A DNA stretch of 64,000 nt from Halobacterium jilantaiense (lineage in GTDB: Archaea; Halobacteriota; Halobacteria; Halobacteriales; Halobacteriaceae), in the NCBI RefSeq assembly GCF_900110535.1, contig NZ_FOJA01000001.1, positions 248,001-312,000 of the forward strand. The letters are read 5' to 3'. The translations under genes and the position numbers were made by a program. Every line of letters begins with the position of its first letter. Position 1 is the first letter of the stretch. The notes beneath the pieces were generated by a model. That model searched no databases, was not told where the DNA came from, and saw nothing but the letters and a program-made list of their open reading frames with translations. Below are positions 1 through 7,715 of the stretch, one piece after another.

Positions 1-474
1 GGTCGCGCGGTCGCCGGGGGCCAGCCGGGCTCGCAGGCCGCCGGCGGCCAGCGCGGCGACGGCCGTCAGCGCGACGACGACTGTCACCAGCGGCGCGGTG
101 GCGAACGACGACCCGGCCAGCGAGAGCGCGAGCGCGAGCAACACCAGGACGACGACGGAGACGGCCAGCGAGAGCGCGACGCGCTCGACCCACTCAACGC
201 CCGGCCGCCGCAGCACCGCCGCGGACAGCACCGTCCCGTCCCCGCCGCCGTCCGGCGGCTCGGCGGGGAACAGCGCGGCGACGACCGCGTAGCCGGGCAG
301 GAAGAACAACAACGGACCTGCGACCAGCACTCGCATCGGCCCCTCGACGACCCCGGACAGCACGAGGAAGCCGCCAGTCAGGGCGTACGCTAGCACCGCG
401 CCGAGGTCGCCGAACTCGCGGAGGAAGCCCCGCGCCGGGCCGTGCGCGTTCTCGGTCGCCGTCGCACGCCTCAT
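1..474 (-). CDS. DUF1616 family membrane protein (3' end outside window)
   Basis: The 158 visible residues start at ATG 474 and run off the window edge. They contain several hydrophobic segments and the phrase LLFFLPGYAVVAALFP (about residues 55-70), which is characteristic of DUF1616 membrane proteins. The function is unknown; in haloarchaea the family is often found near glycosylation genes, which fits the amino-sugar genes downstream here. An AT-rich ATAACAA element on this strand lies at 548-554, and a 14-codon reading frame (515-471) ends on the start codon with an ATGA overlap, so translation may be coupled. The family call is from motif memory; the lost C-terminus could carry more domains. 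Confidence 0.75.
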   Translation of the reverse strand, partial: MRRATATENAHGPARGFLREFGDLGAVLAYALTGGFLVLSGVVEGPMRVLVAGPLLFFLPGYAVVAALFPAEPPDGGGDGTVLSAAVLRRPGVEWVERVALSLAVSVVVLVLLALALSLAGSSFATAPLVTVVVALTAVAALAAGGLRARLAPGDRAT

Positions 475-515
475 CGCGGTTCCCCCATCGTCGGCTCGGT
501 CGCGTACCGAAGCAT
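471..515 (-). other. Possible 14-codon leader ORF coupled to the DUF1616 gene
   Basis: ATG 515 opens a 14-codon frame (MLRYATEPTMGEPR) whose TGA overlaps the DUF1616 start as ATGA. It lies about 35 nt downstream of the ATAACAA element, so a leaderless message could begin here. It is too short to judge by coding statistics and may be chance. Confidence 0.2.
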
Positions 516-547
516 CTGAACGTCGGAGTGCACGCCGACCGGGTGGT

Positions 548-554
548 TTGTTAT
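548..554 (-). promoter_or_regulatory. ATAACAA promoter-like element
   Basis: The minus strand reads ATAACAA within very GC-rich DNA, upstream of the DUF1616 gene. The same heptamer precedes four other genes in the first 12.5 kb, and in two of them it sits about 30 nt before the start codon. It is either a TATA variant or a regulator site. Confidence 0.45.
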
Positions 555-758
555 GGAGCGGGTATCGCGTCGACCGTCCGCCAGCGGTCCCGAATCCGTG
601 CGCCCGCGCTGCCGTCGCTGCGCGCCTGCAGCGCGGCGTGACACGCCGGCGTCACTGGGCCGCGTAAGCACTACCTTCGACAGTTCGGAAAGCAGAGGCC
701 GTCAGACGGCGAAAGCTCCGGCTTACAATGTGTGCTTACTACATCTGACCGGTGTCGT

Positions 759-2189
759 ATGCTCGACGTACACACCTCCGGGGGCCGCGGTGTGACGGCG
801 CTGGTCGTCGCAGCGCTCGTCGCAACCGCCGGCATCCCGGTCGCGACCGCCACCAGCACCACCACGGCGACTCAGGTCTCGGCCTGCGGGACCATCGACT
901 CACCCGGCGTCTACGAGATCACCGCGAACGTCACGGACGCGCCCACCGACGGCTGCATCGTCGTCACCGCGGACGACGTCGTCCTCGCCGGGAACGGCCA
1001 CCGCGTCGCCACCGCGAACGGCACCGGACCGGGCGTCCTCGTGCGTGACGCCAGCCGCGTGAGCGTCGACGGGCTCGTCCTCGACGGCTGGGCGACCGGC
1101 GTGGCCTACCGGAACGTCTCCGGTGGCGGGGTCCTCGACGTGACGGTCCGGAACAGCACTACGGGTGTCGGCCTCACCGACGCCACGGCGGACGTCACCG
1201 TCGACTCCGCCACGGTCACGAACGCGTCGACGGGCGTCCGGCTCGCTGGCGACGGCGACAGCGTCCTCTCTCGGAGCAGCGTCGACGCCCCGAACGGCAC
1301 GGGCGTCGCCGTCCACAGCGATGCGTCGACGGTCGTCGCGACCACTGTCGCGAACGCCAGCACTGGCGTCCGCGTGACGACTGCGTACGACGCGGCCGTC
1401 ACTCGGAACACCGTCGCGAACGCGACAACCGGTATCGCCGTCGAGGAGGCCGGCGGCGTCGACGTCGAGAGCAACGAGGTGACCTACGTCGGCGGGCGCG
1501 CCATCTTCGTCGGCGGCGACCTGTCGCCCAGGTACGTCGAACCGCCGCGCGCACCCGACGGCAGCCAGGTGTTCCACGCGACGGCGTTCCAGCCGAATCG
1601 CGTCGGCCACGAGGTGACGAACAACACGGTCGCCGGCGGCAACGACTACGGCGTGCTCGTCGTCGACGCGGTGGACGCCGAAATCACCGGGAACGACGTG
1701 ACCGACACCGAGGACGGCATCGGGCTCGGACACACCGAGGGCGTCCGCGTCGCGAACAACTCGGTGACGGCCGTCGGCGACGACGGCGTCCACCTCGCGA
1801 ACGCCGACGGCACCGTGTTCGCGTGGAACACCATCGACGGCACCGGCGACGACGGCGTCTACGTCGTCGGCGACCGAAACCGGGTCGCGAACAACACGCT
1901 CGCGAACGCGACCGACGACGGCGTCGACGTCCAGAACGGCGCGCTCGCCGCGCTCGTCGACAACCACGTCACCGACAGCGGCGACGACGCGCTGTTCCTG
2001 CGGAACGCGCACAACGCCACCATCGCGGGGAACGTCCTCGCGGACAGCGGCGACGACGGCGTCGACCTCCGCGGCGTCACGAACAGCAGCGTCGTGGAGA
2101 ACCGAGTCTGTGACGCGGTCGACGTTCCGGTCGTCCAGCGCCGCGGTGCCGCCAACAACACGGTCGCGAACACCACCGTCGGCTGCTGA
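759..2189 (+). CDS. Secreted parallel beta-helix repeat protein
   Basis: The 476-residue protein opens with a short polar stretch and a hydrophobic signal segment (about residues 12-30), then consists almost wholly of short repeats such as NNTLANATDDGVDV, each a coil of a right-handed parallel beta-helix (NosD/pectate-lyase-like fold). It is rich in Asn-X-Ser/Thr sequons, so it could be a glycoprotein substrate of AglB. It has a Cys near the N-terminus of the mature part and two near the C-terminus. ATG 759 is chosen over GTG 732 because a TTACAA element at 722-727 lies about 33 nt before it and the signal peptide then begins properly. No catalytic residues are recognisable. It may bind or modify polysaccharide, or be structural. 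Confidence 0.75.
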   Translation: MLDVHTSGGRGVTALVVAALVATAGIPVATATSTTTATQVSACGTIDSPGVYEITANVTDAPTDGCIVVTADDVVLAGNGHRVATANGTGPGVLVRDASRVSVDGLVLDGWATGVAYRNVSGGGVLDVTVRNSTTGVGLTDATADVTVDSATVTNASTGVRLAGDGDSVLSRSSVDAPNGTGVAVHSDASTVVATTVANASTGVRVTTAYDAAVTRNTVANATTGIAVEEAGGVDVESNEVTYVGGRAIFVGGDLSPRYVEPPRAPDGSQVFHATAFQPNRVGHEVTNNTVAGGNDYGVLVVDAVDAEITGNDVTDTEDGIGLGHTEGVRVANNSVTAVGDDGVHLANADGTVFAWNTIDGTGDDGVYVVGDRNRVANNTLANATDDGVDVQNGALAALVDNHVTDSGDDALFLRNAHNATIAGNVLADSGDDGVDLRGVTNSSVVENRVCDAVDVPVVQRRGAANNTVANTTVGC

Positions 2190-2214
2190 CCGGTGGCGGC
2201 CCCGGCGGGCAGTC

Positions 2215-3117
2215 CTACGCTCGCCGGCCGACGATGAGGAGGGCCGCGGCCAGCATCGCGGCGAGCGCCACGACCGGTCCGAATCCCGGCGTCTCGGAGG
2301 CCGACTCCAGCACCGAGTCGGTCGTCCTCGCCGACGCGGTCGACTCCGCGCCCGTCACCCGGAACTCGGCTGACGCGTTCGCGACCGTCGCCTCGTAGCT
2401 GCCGGGCGTGTGGACGCTCCGCGTGAACGTCACCTCGGCGGACTCGCCGGTCGCCAGCGTCACGTTCTTCACGCCCGCCACCTCTCCGAACAGCTCCAGC
2501 GCGACCGGGAGGCTGCCGTTCGCGTACCCGGTGTTGCGCACGAGCGCCGTGACGGTCACGTCCCCGCCGGCCTCGACGGACGCCGGCTCGACCCTGACGC
2601 TGGACACGGAGAGCTCCGGCCGACGCTCCTCGACGGTCACGAAGCGGTTGACGCCCGAGTCGACCTCGAAGGTCTTGTTCCCGGGCGTCTCGAAGACGTG
2701 CCTGAACGTCACCGTCTTCGTCTCGTTCGGCTGGAGCACGAACACCGCCCGGTCGACGATCTCGTGCTCGACCTCGAACTGCACGACCTTCCGCCCGGCC
2801 TCCGTCCCCTCGTTGGTCGTCGTCGCCTCCACGACCAGCGGCTGTCCGACCACCTCGGGCGTCTGCAACACTGTCACGTTCGCGCTGCCGACGTCCGGTC
2901 CGGGCTCGTCGCTGGTCGCGTTCCGCTCGCCGTCGTCGTCCTCCTGGGCGTCGACGCCCATCGGCGCGTCGCCACTCGTGGCACCGTCGTCGCCGGGACC
3001 GAGTGTCTCCGCGGCGTCGCCGGCCGCGGCGGCCGCTGGAGCGAGCCCGGCCACGGGCGCGGCGAGTACCAGCACGACGGCGGCGACCACGAGGACTGAA
3101 CGAGCGCGGGGATGCAT
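2215..3117 (-). CDS. PGF-CTERM-anchored surface protein with CARDB-like repeats
   Basis: The 300-residue protein has an N-terminal signal sequence rich in Ala and Val (residues 1-31), an acidic linker, and two or more immunoglobulin-like regions of CARDB type (phrases such as NTGYANGSLPVALELF). It ends with ETPGFGPVVALAAMLAAALL and a basic tail, a classical PGF-CTERM signal processed by archaeosortase A and replaced by a lipid anchor. It carries several N-glycosylation sequons. ATG 3117 lies about 31 nt downstream of a minus-strand ATAACAA element (3145-3151). It is convergent with the beta-helix gene and divergent from the glycosyltransferase gene. The ligand is unknown; a role in the cell envelope is inferred. 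Confidence 0.85.
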   Translation of the reverse strand: MHPRARSVLVVAAVVLVLAAPVAGLAPAAAAAGDAAETLGPGDDGATSGDAPMGVDAQEDDDGERNATSDEPGPDVGSANVTVLQTPEVVGQPLVVEATTTNEGTEAGRKVVQFEVEHEIVDRAVFVLQPNETKTVTFRHVFETPGNKTFEVDSGVNRFVTVEERRPELSVSSVRVEPASVEAGGDVTVTALVRNTGYANGSLPVALELFGEVAGVKNVTLATGESAEVTFTRSVHTPGSYEATVANASAEFRVTGAESTASARTTDSVLESASETPGFGPVVALAAMLAAALLIVGRRA

Positions 3118-3144
3118 GCCGTTCCACTCCCGGCGAGCGCGGCT

Positions 3145-3151
3145 TTGTTAT
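3145..3151 (-). promoter_or_regulatory. ATAACAA element before the PGF-CTERM gene
   Basis: The heptamer on the minus strand is centred about 31 nt before ATG 3117, the usual spacing for a TATA element with a near-leaderless transcript. Confidence 0.5.
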
Positions 3152-3284
3152 GAGTGCGTTTCGCCGAGCCTATCCCGGAAACGGTCTCTTGACCGCTGAG
3201 AAATCCGATTTGGCTGTCTCGGGGGCTCGCCAGTCACCGCGAGTAGCAGCCGCCGAACCCCCGGCTCGGGCCGCCAAGCGCTCG

Positions 3285-3291
3285 ATAACAA
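3285..3291 (+). promoter_or_regulatory. ATAACAA element before the glycosyltransferase gene
   Basis: Plus-strand ATAACAA centred about 39 nt before ATG 3327, which would give a short leader of roughly 12 nt. It is the divergent counterpart of the element at 3145-3151. Confidence 0.45.
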
Positions 3292-3326
3292 TACGCTGGC
3301 CGGGCCTACCTCGCGCCGAACGCGGA

Positions 3327-4586
3327 ATGTACCGAGCACACACCGTCGGGGTCGTCGTCCCGGCGTACAACGAGGCGGGGTTCGTCGGCGACACCATCGC
3401 GTCCGTCCCGGCGTTCGTGGACCGCGTGTACGTCGTCGAGGACGGCTCTACTGACGGCACGTGGCGCGAGATTCGGGCGGCGGCGCGCGCCGAGAACGAC
3501 CACCACGACGCCGGCGTCTTCCCGGACCGCGTGGTCCCCATCAGGCACGACGAGAACCGCGGCGTCGGGGGTGCTATCAAGACGGGGTACCTCCGGGCCC
3601 GCGAGGAGGACGTCGACCTCGTGGCGGTGATGGGCGCGGACGGCCAGATGGAGCCGGACGCGCTCGCCGACCTCCTCGACCCCGTCGTTGACGACCGCGC
3701 CGACTACGTGAAGGCCAACCGCTTCCTCGGCCGGACCTCGCGGGGCGACATGCCGAGGCTGCGGTTCGTCGGGAACGCGATGCTGGGTGCGCTCACGAAG
3801 GTCGCGAGCGGGTACTGGAAGACGGGCGACCCGCAGAGCGGCTACACCGTCATCTCGGGCGACGCCCTGGACGCCGTGCCCATCGAGGACATGTACGAGT
3901 TCTACGGCTACTGCAACGACCTCCTCGTGAAGCTGAACGTCGCCGGGATGCGCGTCCTCGACGTCCCCCACCCGCCGGTGTACGGCGACGAGGAGAGCCA
4001 CATCAGGTACCACACGTACGTCCCGAAGGTGTCGGGGATGCTCGCGCGGAACTTCCTCTGGCGGCTGAAGACGAAGTACCTCGTCTTCGACTTCCACCCG
4101 CTCGTCGGCGCGTACGCCGCCGGTGCTGCCGCCTCCGCCGTGGGGCTGGCGGGGCTGGCGTGGGCGCTGCCCGGCGTCGGCAGCGTCGCGTCCCCGCTGG
4201 CGAGGTTCGGTGCCGCCGTCTCCGTCCTGCTGGTCGGCGCGCTGGCGTTCGTCGCGGCGATGTGGATGGACATGCGAGCGAACGACCACCTCGGCGGCAC
4301 CGTGCTGCCGAACGACCCGGAGCCGGTGGCCTCGAAGCCCGAGCGCCCCGAGTCGGCGGCGACCGCAGACACCGGCACGGAGACCGGCGGGGGGACCGCC
4401 GACCCCGGGTCCGTGTCGGCGAACGACGACGGGACGGTCGCGGTCGAGCTGGCACCCGACGAGTGGTCGTCGCTGCTCGACGCCGCCGTGACGGACGGCG
4501 GGGACGCCGACGAGGCGGCGGCCGCCAGGCGAGTCAGAGAACGCGTCAGAGACCGCCTCCGCGACGAGGAACGGGCCGCAGAGTGA
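3327..4586 (+). CDS. Family 2 glycosyltransferase, DPM/DPG-synthase-like, with membrane tail
   Basis: The 419-residue protein begins with a GT-A fold of the dolichyl-phosphate sugar synthase type: VVVPAYNEAGFVGDTI (residues 8-23), the VVEDGSTDGT loop, and the metal-binding stretch AVMGADGQM near residue 105. About residues 255-310 form two hydrophobic segments. A hydrophilic Ala/Asp/Glu-rich tail of roughly 100 residues ends in a charged RVRERVRDRLRDEE helix. It probably loads a sugar onto dolichyl phosphate at the inner membrane face for N-glycans or glycolipids. ATG 3327 is where family homology begins; an in-frame upstream extension lacks it. glmM follows 45 nt downstream. The substrate sugar cannot be read from sequence. 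Confidence 0.85.
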   Translation: MYRAHTVGVVVPAYNEAGFVGDTIASVPAFVDRVYVVEDGSTDGTWREIRAAARAENDHHDAGVFPDRVVPIRHDENRGVGGAIKTGYLRAREEDVDLVAVMGADGQMEPDALADLLDPVVDDRADYVKANRFLGRTSRGDMPRLRFVGNAMLGALTKVASGYWKTGDPQSGYTVISGDALDAVPIEDMYEFYGYCNDLLVKLNVAGMRVLDVPHPPVYGDEESHIRYHTYVPKVSGMLARNFLWRLKTKYLVFDFHPLVGAYAAGAAASAVGLAGLAWALPGVGSVASPLARFGAAVSVLLVGALAFVAAMWMDMRANDHLGGTVLPNDPEPVASKPERPESAATADTGTETGGGTADPGSVSANDDGTVAVELAPDEWSSLLDAAVTDGGDADEAAAARRVRERVRDRLRDEERAAE

Positions 4587-4631
4587 CCTACGCGGGGACT
4601 AACTAACTCCGTCCCCGGTGGCAGTTCGGGC

Positions 4632-5972
4632 ATGTTCGGAACCAGCGGTATCCGCGGCGAGTTCGGCACCGACGTGACGGCGGCGCTCGCGGTCGACGTC
4701 GGGCGCGCGCTCGCCTCCACGGGCCGGTCCCGGGTCGTCGTCGGCCGGGACCCGAGAGAGACCGGCGCGCCCCTCGTGGACGCACTCGCTGCGGGACTCC
4801 GGGAGTGCGGCGCGGACGTGGCGGACCTCGGCGAGGTACCGACGCCGACAGTCGCGAGGGCGGTCGGCTGGCTCGACGCCGACGCCGGCGTCGCCGTCAC
4901 TGCCTCCCACAACCCGCCCGAGGACAACGGCATCAAGCTCTGGGACGCCGACGGGGCGGCGTTCACGAGCGGCGACCAGACCGCGGTCGTCGAGCGCGTC
5001 GAGCGCGACGACTACGAGTCCGTTGGGTGGCGGGACGTCGGCGACCGGTGGACCGAACCCGACGCCCGCCGCCGACACGTCGATGCCGTCGTCGACGCGG
5101 TCGACGTGGACGGCCGCCCGGAGGTGGTCGTGGACGTCGGGCACGGCAGCGGCCGGCTGACGACGGACGCACTCCGGCGGCTCGGCTGCGAGGTGACGGC
5201 GCTGCACGCCAGGCCCGACGGCTCCTTCCCGGCGCGGCCCAGCGAACCGACCGCCGACCACTGCGAGGCGCTCTGCGAGGTCGTCGCGGACGGCGACGCG
5301 GACTTCGGGGTCGCCCACGACGGCGACGCCGACCGGATGCTCGCGGTCACGGGCGACGGCGCGTTCGTCTCCGGGGACGTCCTGCTCGCGCTGTTCGCGC
5401 GCCGGGAGGCCAGCCCCGGCGAGCAGGTCGCCGTCCCGATCGACACCAGCATGGCCGTCAGAGAGGCGCTCGCCGGCGTCGGCGCGACGGTGACGTTCAC
5501 CCGCGTCGGGGACGGCTTCGTCGCGGACCGCGCCAGCGACGACGGCGTCGCGTTCGGCGGCGAACCCAGCGGTGCCTGGATCTGGCCGGCGCTCTCGCTG
5601 TGCCCCGACGGCACGCTCGCCGCCGCCAAGCTCGCCGCGCTGGTCGCCGACCGCGGCCCGCTGTCCGACCTGGTCGCGGGCGTCCCGTCCGTCCCCATCC
5701 GCCGCGAGAACGTCCCCGCAGCCGACAACGACGCCGTCGTCGAGCGCGTGCGCAGCCGCATCGCCGACCGCTACGAGAACGTCACGAACGTCGACGGCGT
5801 GCGCGTCGACCACGACGACGGCTGGTTCCTGGTGCGCGCCAGCGGCACCCAGCCGCTCGTCCGCATCACGGCCCAGGCCGACGACGACGCGCGGATGACG
5901 TCGCTGTTCGACACCGCCAGCGAACTCGTCGAGGCCGCCATCGACGACCTCGACGCCGGCGTGAAGCGATAG
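4632..5972 (+). CDS. glmM: Phosphoglucosamine mutase / phosphomannomutase family
   Basis: The 446-residue alpha-D-phosphohexomutase carries all family signatures: FGTSGIRGEF at the N-terminus, the phosphoserine loop VTASHNPPEDNGIK (near residues 90-103), the metal loop AHDGDADRML (near 230-240), the sugar-binding GGEPSG loop, and RASGTQPLVR in the C-terminal domain. Such enzymes interconvert hexose 6- and 1-phosphates. The glmS and GlmU-like neighbours favour glucosamine 6-phosphate to glucosamine 1-phosphate. It lies between the glycosyltransferase and the nucleotidyltransferase with 43-45 nt gaps, apparently in one operon. A phosphomannomutase role cannot be excluded by sequence alone. Confidence 0.88.
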   Translation: MFGTSGIRGEFGTDVTAALAVDVGRALASTGRSRVVVGRDPRETGAPLVDALAAGLRECGADVADLGEVPTPTVARAVGWLDADAGVAVTASHNPPEDNGIKLWDADGAAFTSGDQTAVVERVERDDYESVGWRDVGDRWTEPDARRRHVDAVVDAVDVDGRPEVVVDVGHGSGRLTTDALRRLGCEVTALHARPDGSFPARPSEPTADHCEALCEVVADGDADFGVAHDGDADRMLAVTGDGAFVSGDVLLALFARREASPGEQVAVPIDTSMAVREALAGVGATVTFTRVGDGFVADRASDDGVAFGGEPSGAWIWPALSLCPDGTLAAAKLAALVADRGPLSDLVAGVPSVPIRRENVPAADNDAVVERVRSRIADRYENVTNVDGVRVDHDDGWFLVRASGTQPLVRITAQADDDARMTSLFDTASELVEAAIDDLDAGVKR

Positions 5973-6015
5973 CGCGCGAATAACGAGGAGCGTTCCGGGC
6001 GTCGCGTCCGTCGTC

Positions 6016-7035
6016 ATGCAGACAGTCATCCTCGCTGCGGGGTGCGGGACGCGGATGCGTCCGCTCTCGGACGTCACACCGAAACCGATGCTGCCGGTCG
6101 GCGACCGACCGCTGGCCGCGCACGCGGCCGACGCCGCCGTCGCCGCCGGCACAGACGAACTGCTGTTCGTCGTCGGCTACCGGGCGAGCCACGTCCGCGC
6201 GCACTTCGGCCGCGAGTACCGGGGCGTCCCCGTCCGCTACGCCACGCAGGCGTCGGCGGAGGGGACCGCGGACGCCGTGCGCGCCGCCCGCGAGTTCCTC
6301 GACGGCCGGTTCGCCGTCCTGAACGGGGACAACCTCTTCGACCGGGAGAGCGTCGCCGCCCTCTTCGAGGAGGACGCCGCCGTCGCGGCCCACCAGGTCG
6401 CTGACCCCTCCGAGTACGGCGTGCTGTCGACCGAGGACGGGCGCGTGACGCGGGTCGTGGAGAAGCCGGACGACCCGCCGTCGACGCTCGCGAACGCCGG
6501 CGCGTACGTCTTCCCGGCGTCGACCGTCGACGACCTCGACGTCCCGGAGAGCGAGCGCGGCGAACGCGAACTCACCGACGTGCTCACGAGAGTCATCGAC
6601 CGCGAGGACGTGGCGGCCGTCGAGGTCGACCGGTGGCTCGACGTCGCTCGACCCGGCGACCTGCTGTCCGCGACGGAGCTCGTGCTCGGTGACGAGGGCT
6701 GCACAGGTGTCGCTGCCGGCGCGGTCGTCCACCCGGACGCCACCATCGAGGGGCCGGTCGTCGTCCGGCAGGGTGCGACAATCGGAGCCAACGCCACCGT
6801 GACCGGGCCGGCCGTCGTCGGCCCTGACGCCGCGGTCTCGGGCGGCGCGTCGGTGGAGCGCTCGGTGCTGCTGGCGGGTGCGAGCGTCGCGCCGGAGGTG
6901 ACGCTCCGCGGAGTCGTCGTCGGGCCGGACTGCCGGCTCACGGGCAACTGCATCGCCGGCGTGACCAGAGAGAACGGCCGCGGCGCGGCGTCAGTGGTGG
7001 CGGGCGAACCGGGAGCAGGCCCGCTCCGGTACTAG
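6016..7035 (+). CDS. Sugar-1-phosphate nucleotidyltransferase with short beta-helix (GlmU uridylyltransferase-like)
   Basis: The 339-residue protein has an intact NTP-transferase domain: VILAAGCGTRMRPLSD (residues 4-19), KPMLP at 22-26, and LNGDNLF in the metal-binding region near residue 107. From about residue 235 hexapeptide repeats form a left-handed beta-helix (VIHPDATIEGPVVV-like turns). The likely reaction is sugar 1-phosphate plus NTP giving NDP-sugar and pyrophosphate; the glmM and glmS context favours GlcN-1-P or GlcNAc-1-P with UTP. The beta-helix is short and I do not see the GlmU acetyltransferase His motif in it; that motif is in the gene at 7716-8774. Its stop overlaps the stop of the convergent DUF7344 gene by 4 nt. 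Confidence 0.85.
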   Translation: MQTVILAAGCGTRMRPLSDVTPKPMLPVGDRPLAAHAADAAVAAGTDELLFVVGYRASHVRAHFGREYRGVPVRYATQASAEGTADAVRAAREFLDGRFAVLNGDNLFDRESVAALFEEDAAVAAHQVADPSEYGVLSTEDGRVTRVVEKPDDPPSTLANAGAYVFPASTVDDLDVPESERGERELTDVLTRVIDREDVAAVEVDRWLDVARPGDLLSATELVLGDEGCTGVAAGAVVHPDATIEGPVVVRQGATIGANATVTGPAVVGPDAAVSGGASVERSVLLAGASVAPEVTLRGVVVGPDCRLTGNCIAGVTRENGRGAASVVAGEPGAGPLRY

Positions 7036-7712
7036 TCCTCCTCGAAGAGCCGCTGCCAGCCGGAGAGACAGAGGGCGAACGCGAGGAAGACGACCACGAG
7101 TGCGGTCGCGAGCGTCGCCGCGCCGGCCGCCTGCGCGCCGAGGAACAGAACGCCGAAACCGAGGGAACTCCCGAGGTAGACCCGGTTCATCGACTCCGAC
7201 TCCATCTCCTCGCCGACGTCCAGGTAGTCGTAGAGGCCGTCGACGTTGTCGCCGGGCTCGATGCGACCGCGGTTCTGGTCGAACGCCACGACGCCCGCGT
7301 CGTCCATCTTCGGGAGGTGGCACTGGTAGAGTCCGATGTAGACGCGCTTGCGCTGCTGGGCGTTCAGCTGCTTCACCGTGGTGTCGTTCTCGATGGCCGC
7401 GATGTGTTCGGCGAGTTCGCCGATGGTCACGGTCTCCTCGGTGTCTCGAAGGTACTCGAGTACGAGCCGCCGACGCTTGTTCTTCAGCACCTCGAACGTC
7501 ACGTCGAGCGGCAGTTCGGTGGTCTGTTCGGCTTCCTCCTCCTCCTCGTGACTGTCGTCGACGTTCGGAGTGTCAGGCGAGTCCGGTGACTGCGTCGCTG
7601 GTTCCGCCTGACTCCCCGAATCGACCGTTTCGTGAGTTCCCTCGAGCATGGTTGAGTTGGTGTCGTCCGTGACTGTCGTCGCACTGTGCTTCCGTTCCTG
7701 GTGGGTGGCCAT
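7032..7712 (-). CDS. DUF7344 wHTH protein with two C-terminal membrane segments
   Basis: The 226-residue protein has a disordered Ser/Thr/Glu-rich N-terminus with an EEEEEA run, a winged-helix region (LKNKRRRLVLEYLRD through RKRVYIGLYQCHLPKMDDAGVV, about 80-150), and two hydrophobic helices near the C-terminus. This is the haloarchaeal DUF7344 layout, probably a membrane-tethered DNA-binding regulator. ATG 7712 begins only 3 nt after the stop of the acetyltransferase gene, so the two are surely co-transcribed; an internal ATG at 7649 is possible. A paralogue lies at 11060. Regulation of this amino-sugar locus is an inference from position only. Confidence 0.8.
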   Translation of the reverse strand: MATHQERKHSATTVTDDTNSTMLEGTHETVDSGSQAEPATQSPDSPDTPNVDDSHEEEEEAEQTTELPLDVTFEVLKNKRRRLVLEYLRDTEETVTIGELAEHIAAIENDTTVKQLNAQQRKRVYIGLYQCHLPKMDDAGVVAFDQNRGRIEPGDNVDGLYDYLDVGEEMESESMNRVYLGSSLGFGVLFLGAQAAGAATLATALVVVFLAFALCLSGWQRLFEED

Positions 7713-7715
7713 CGG

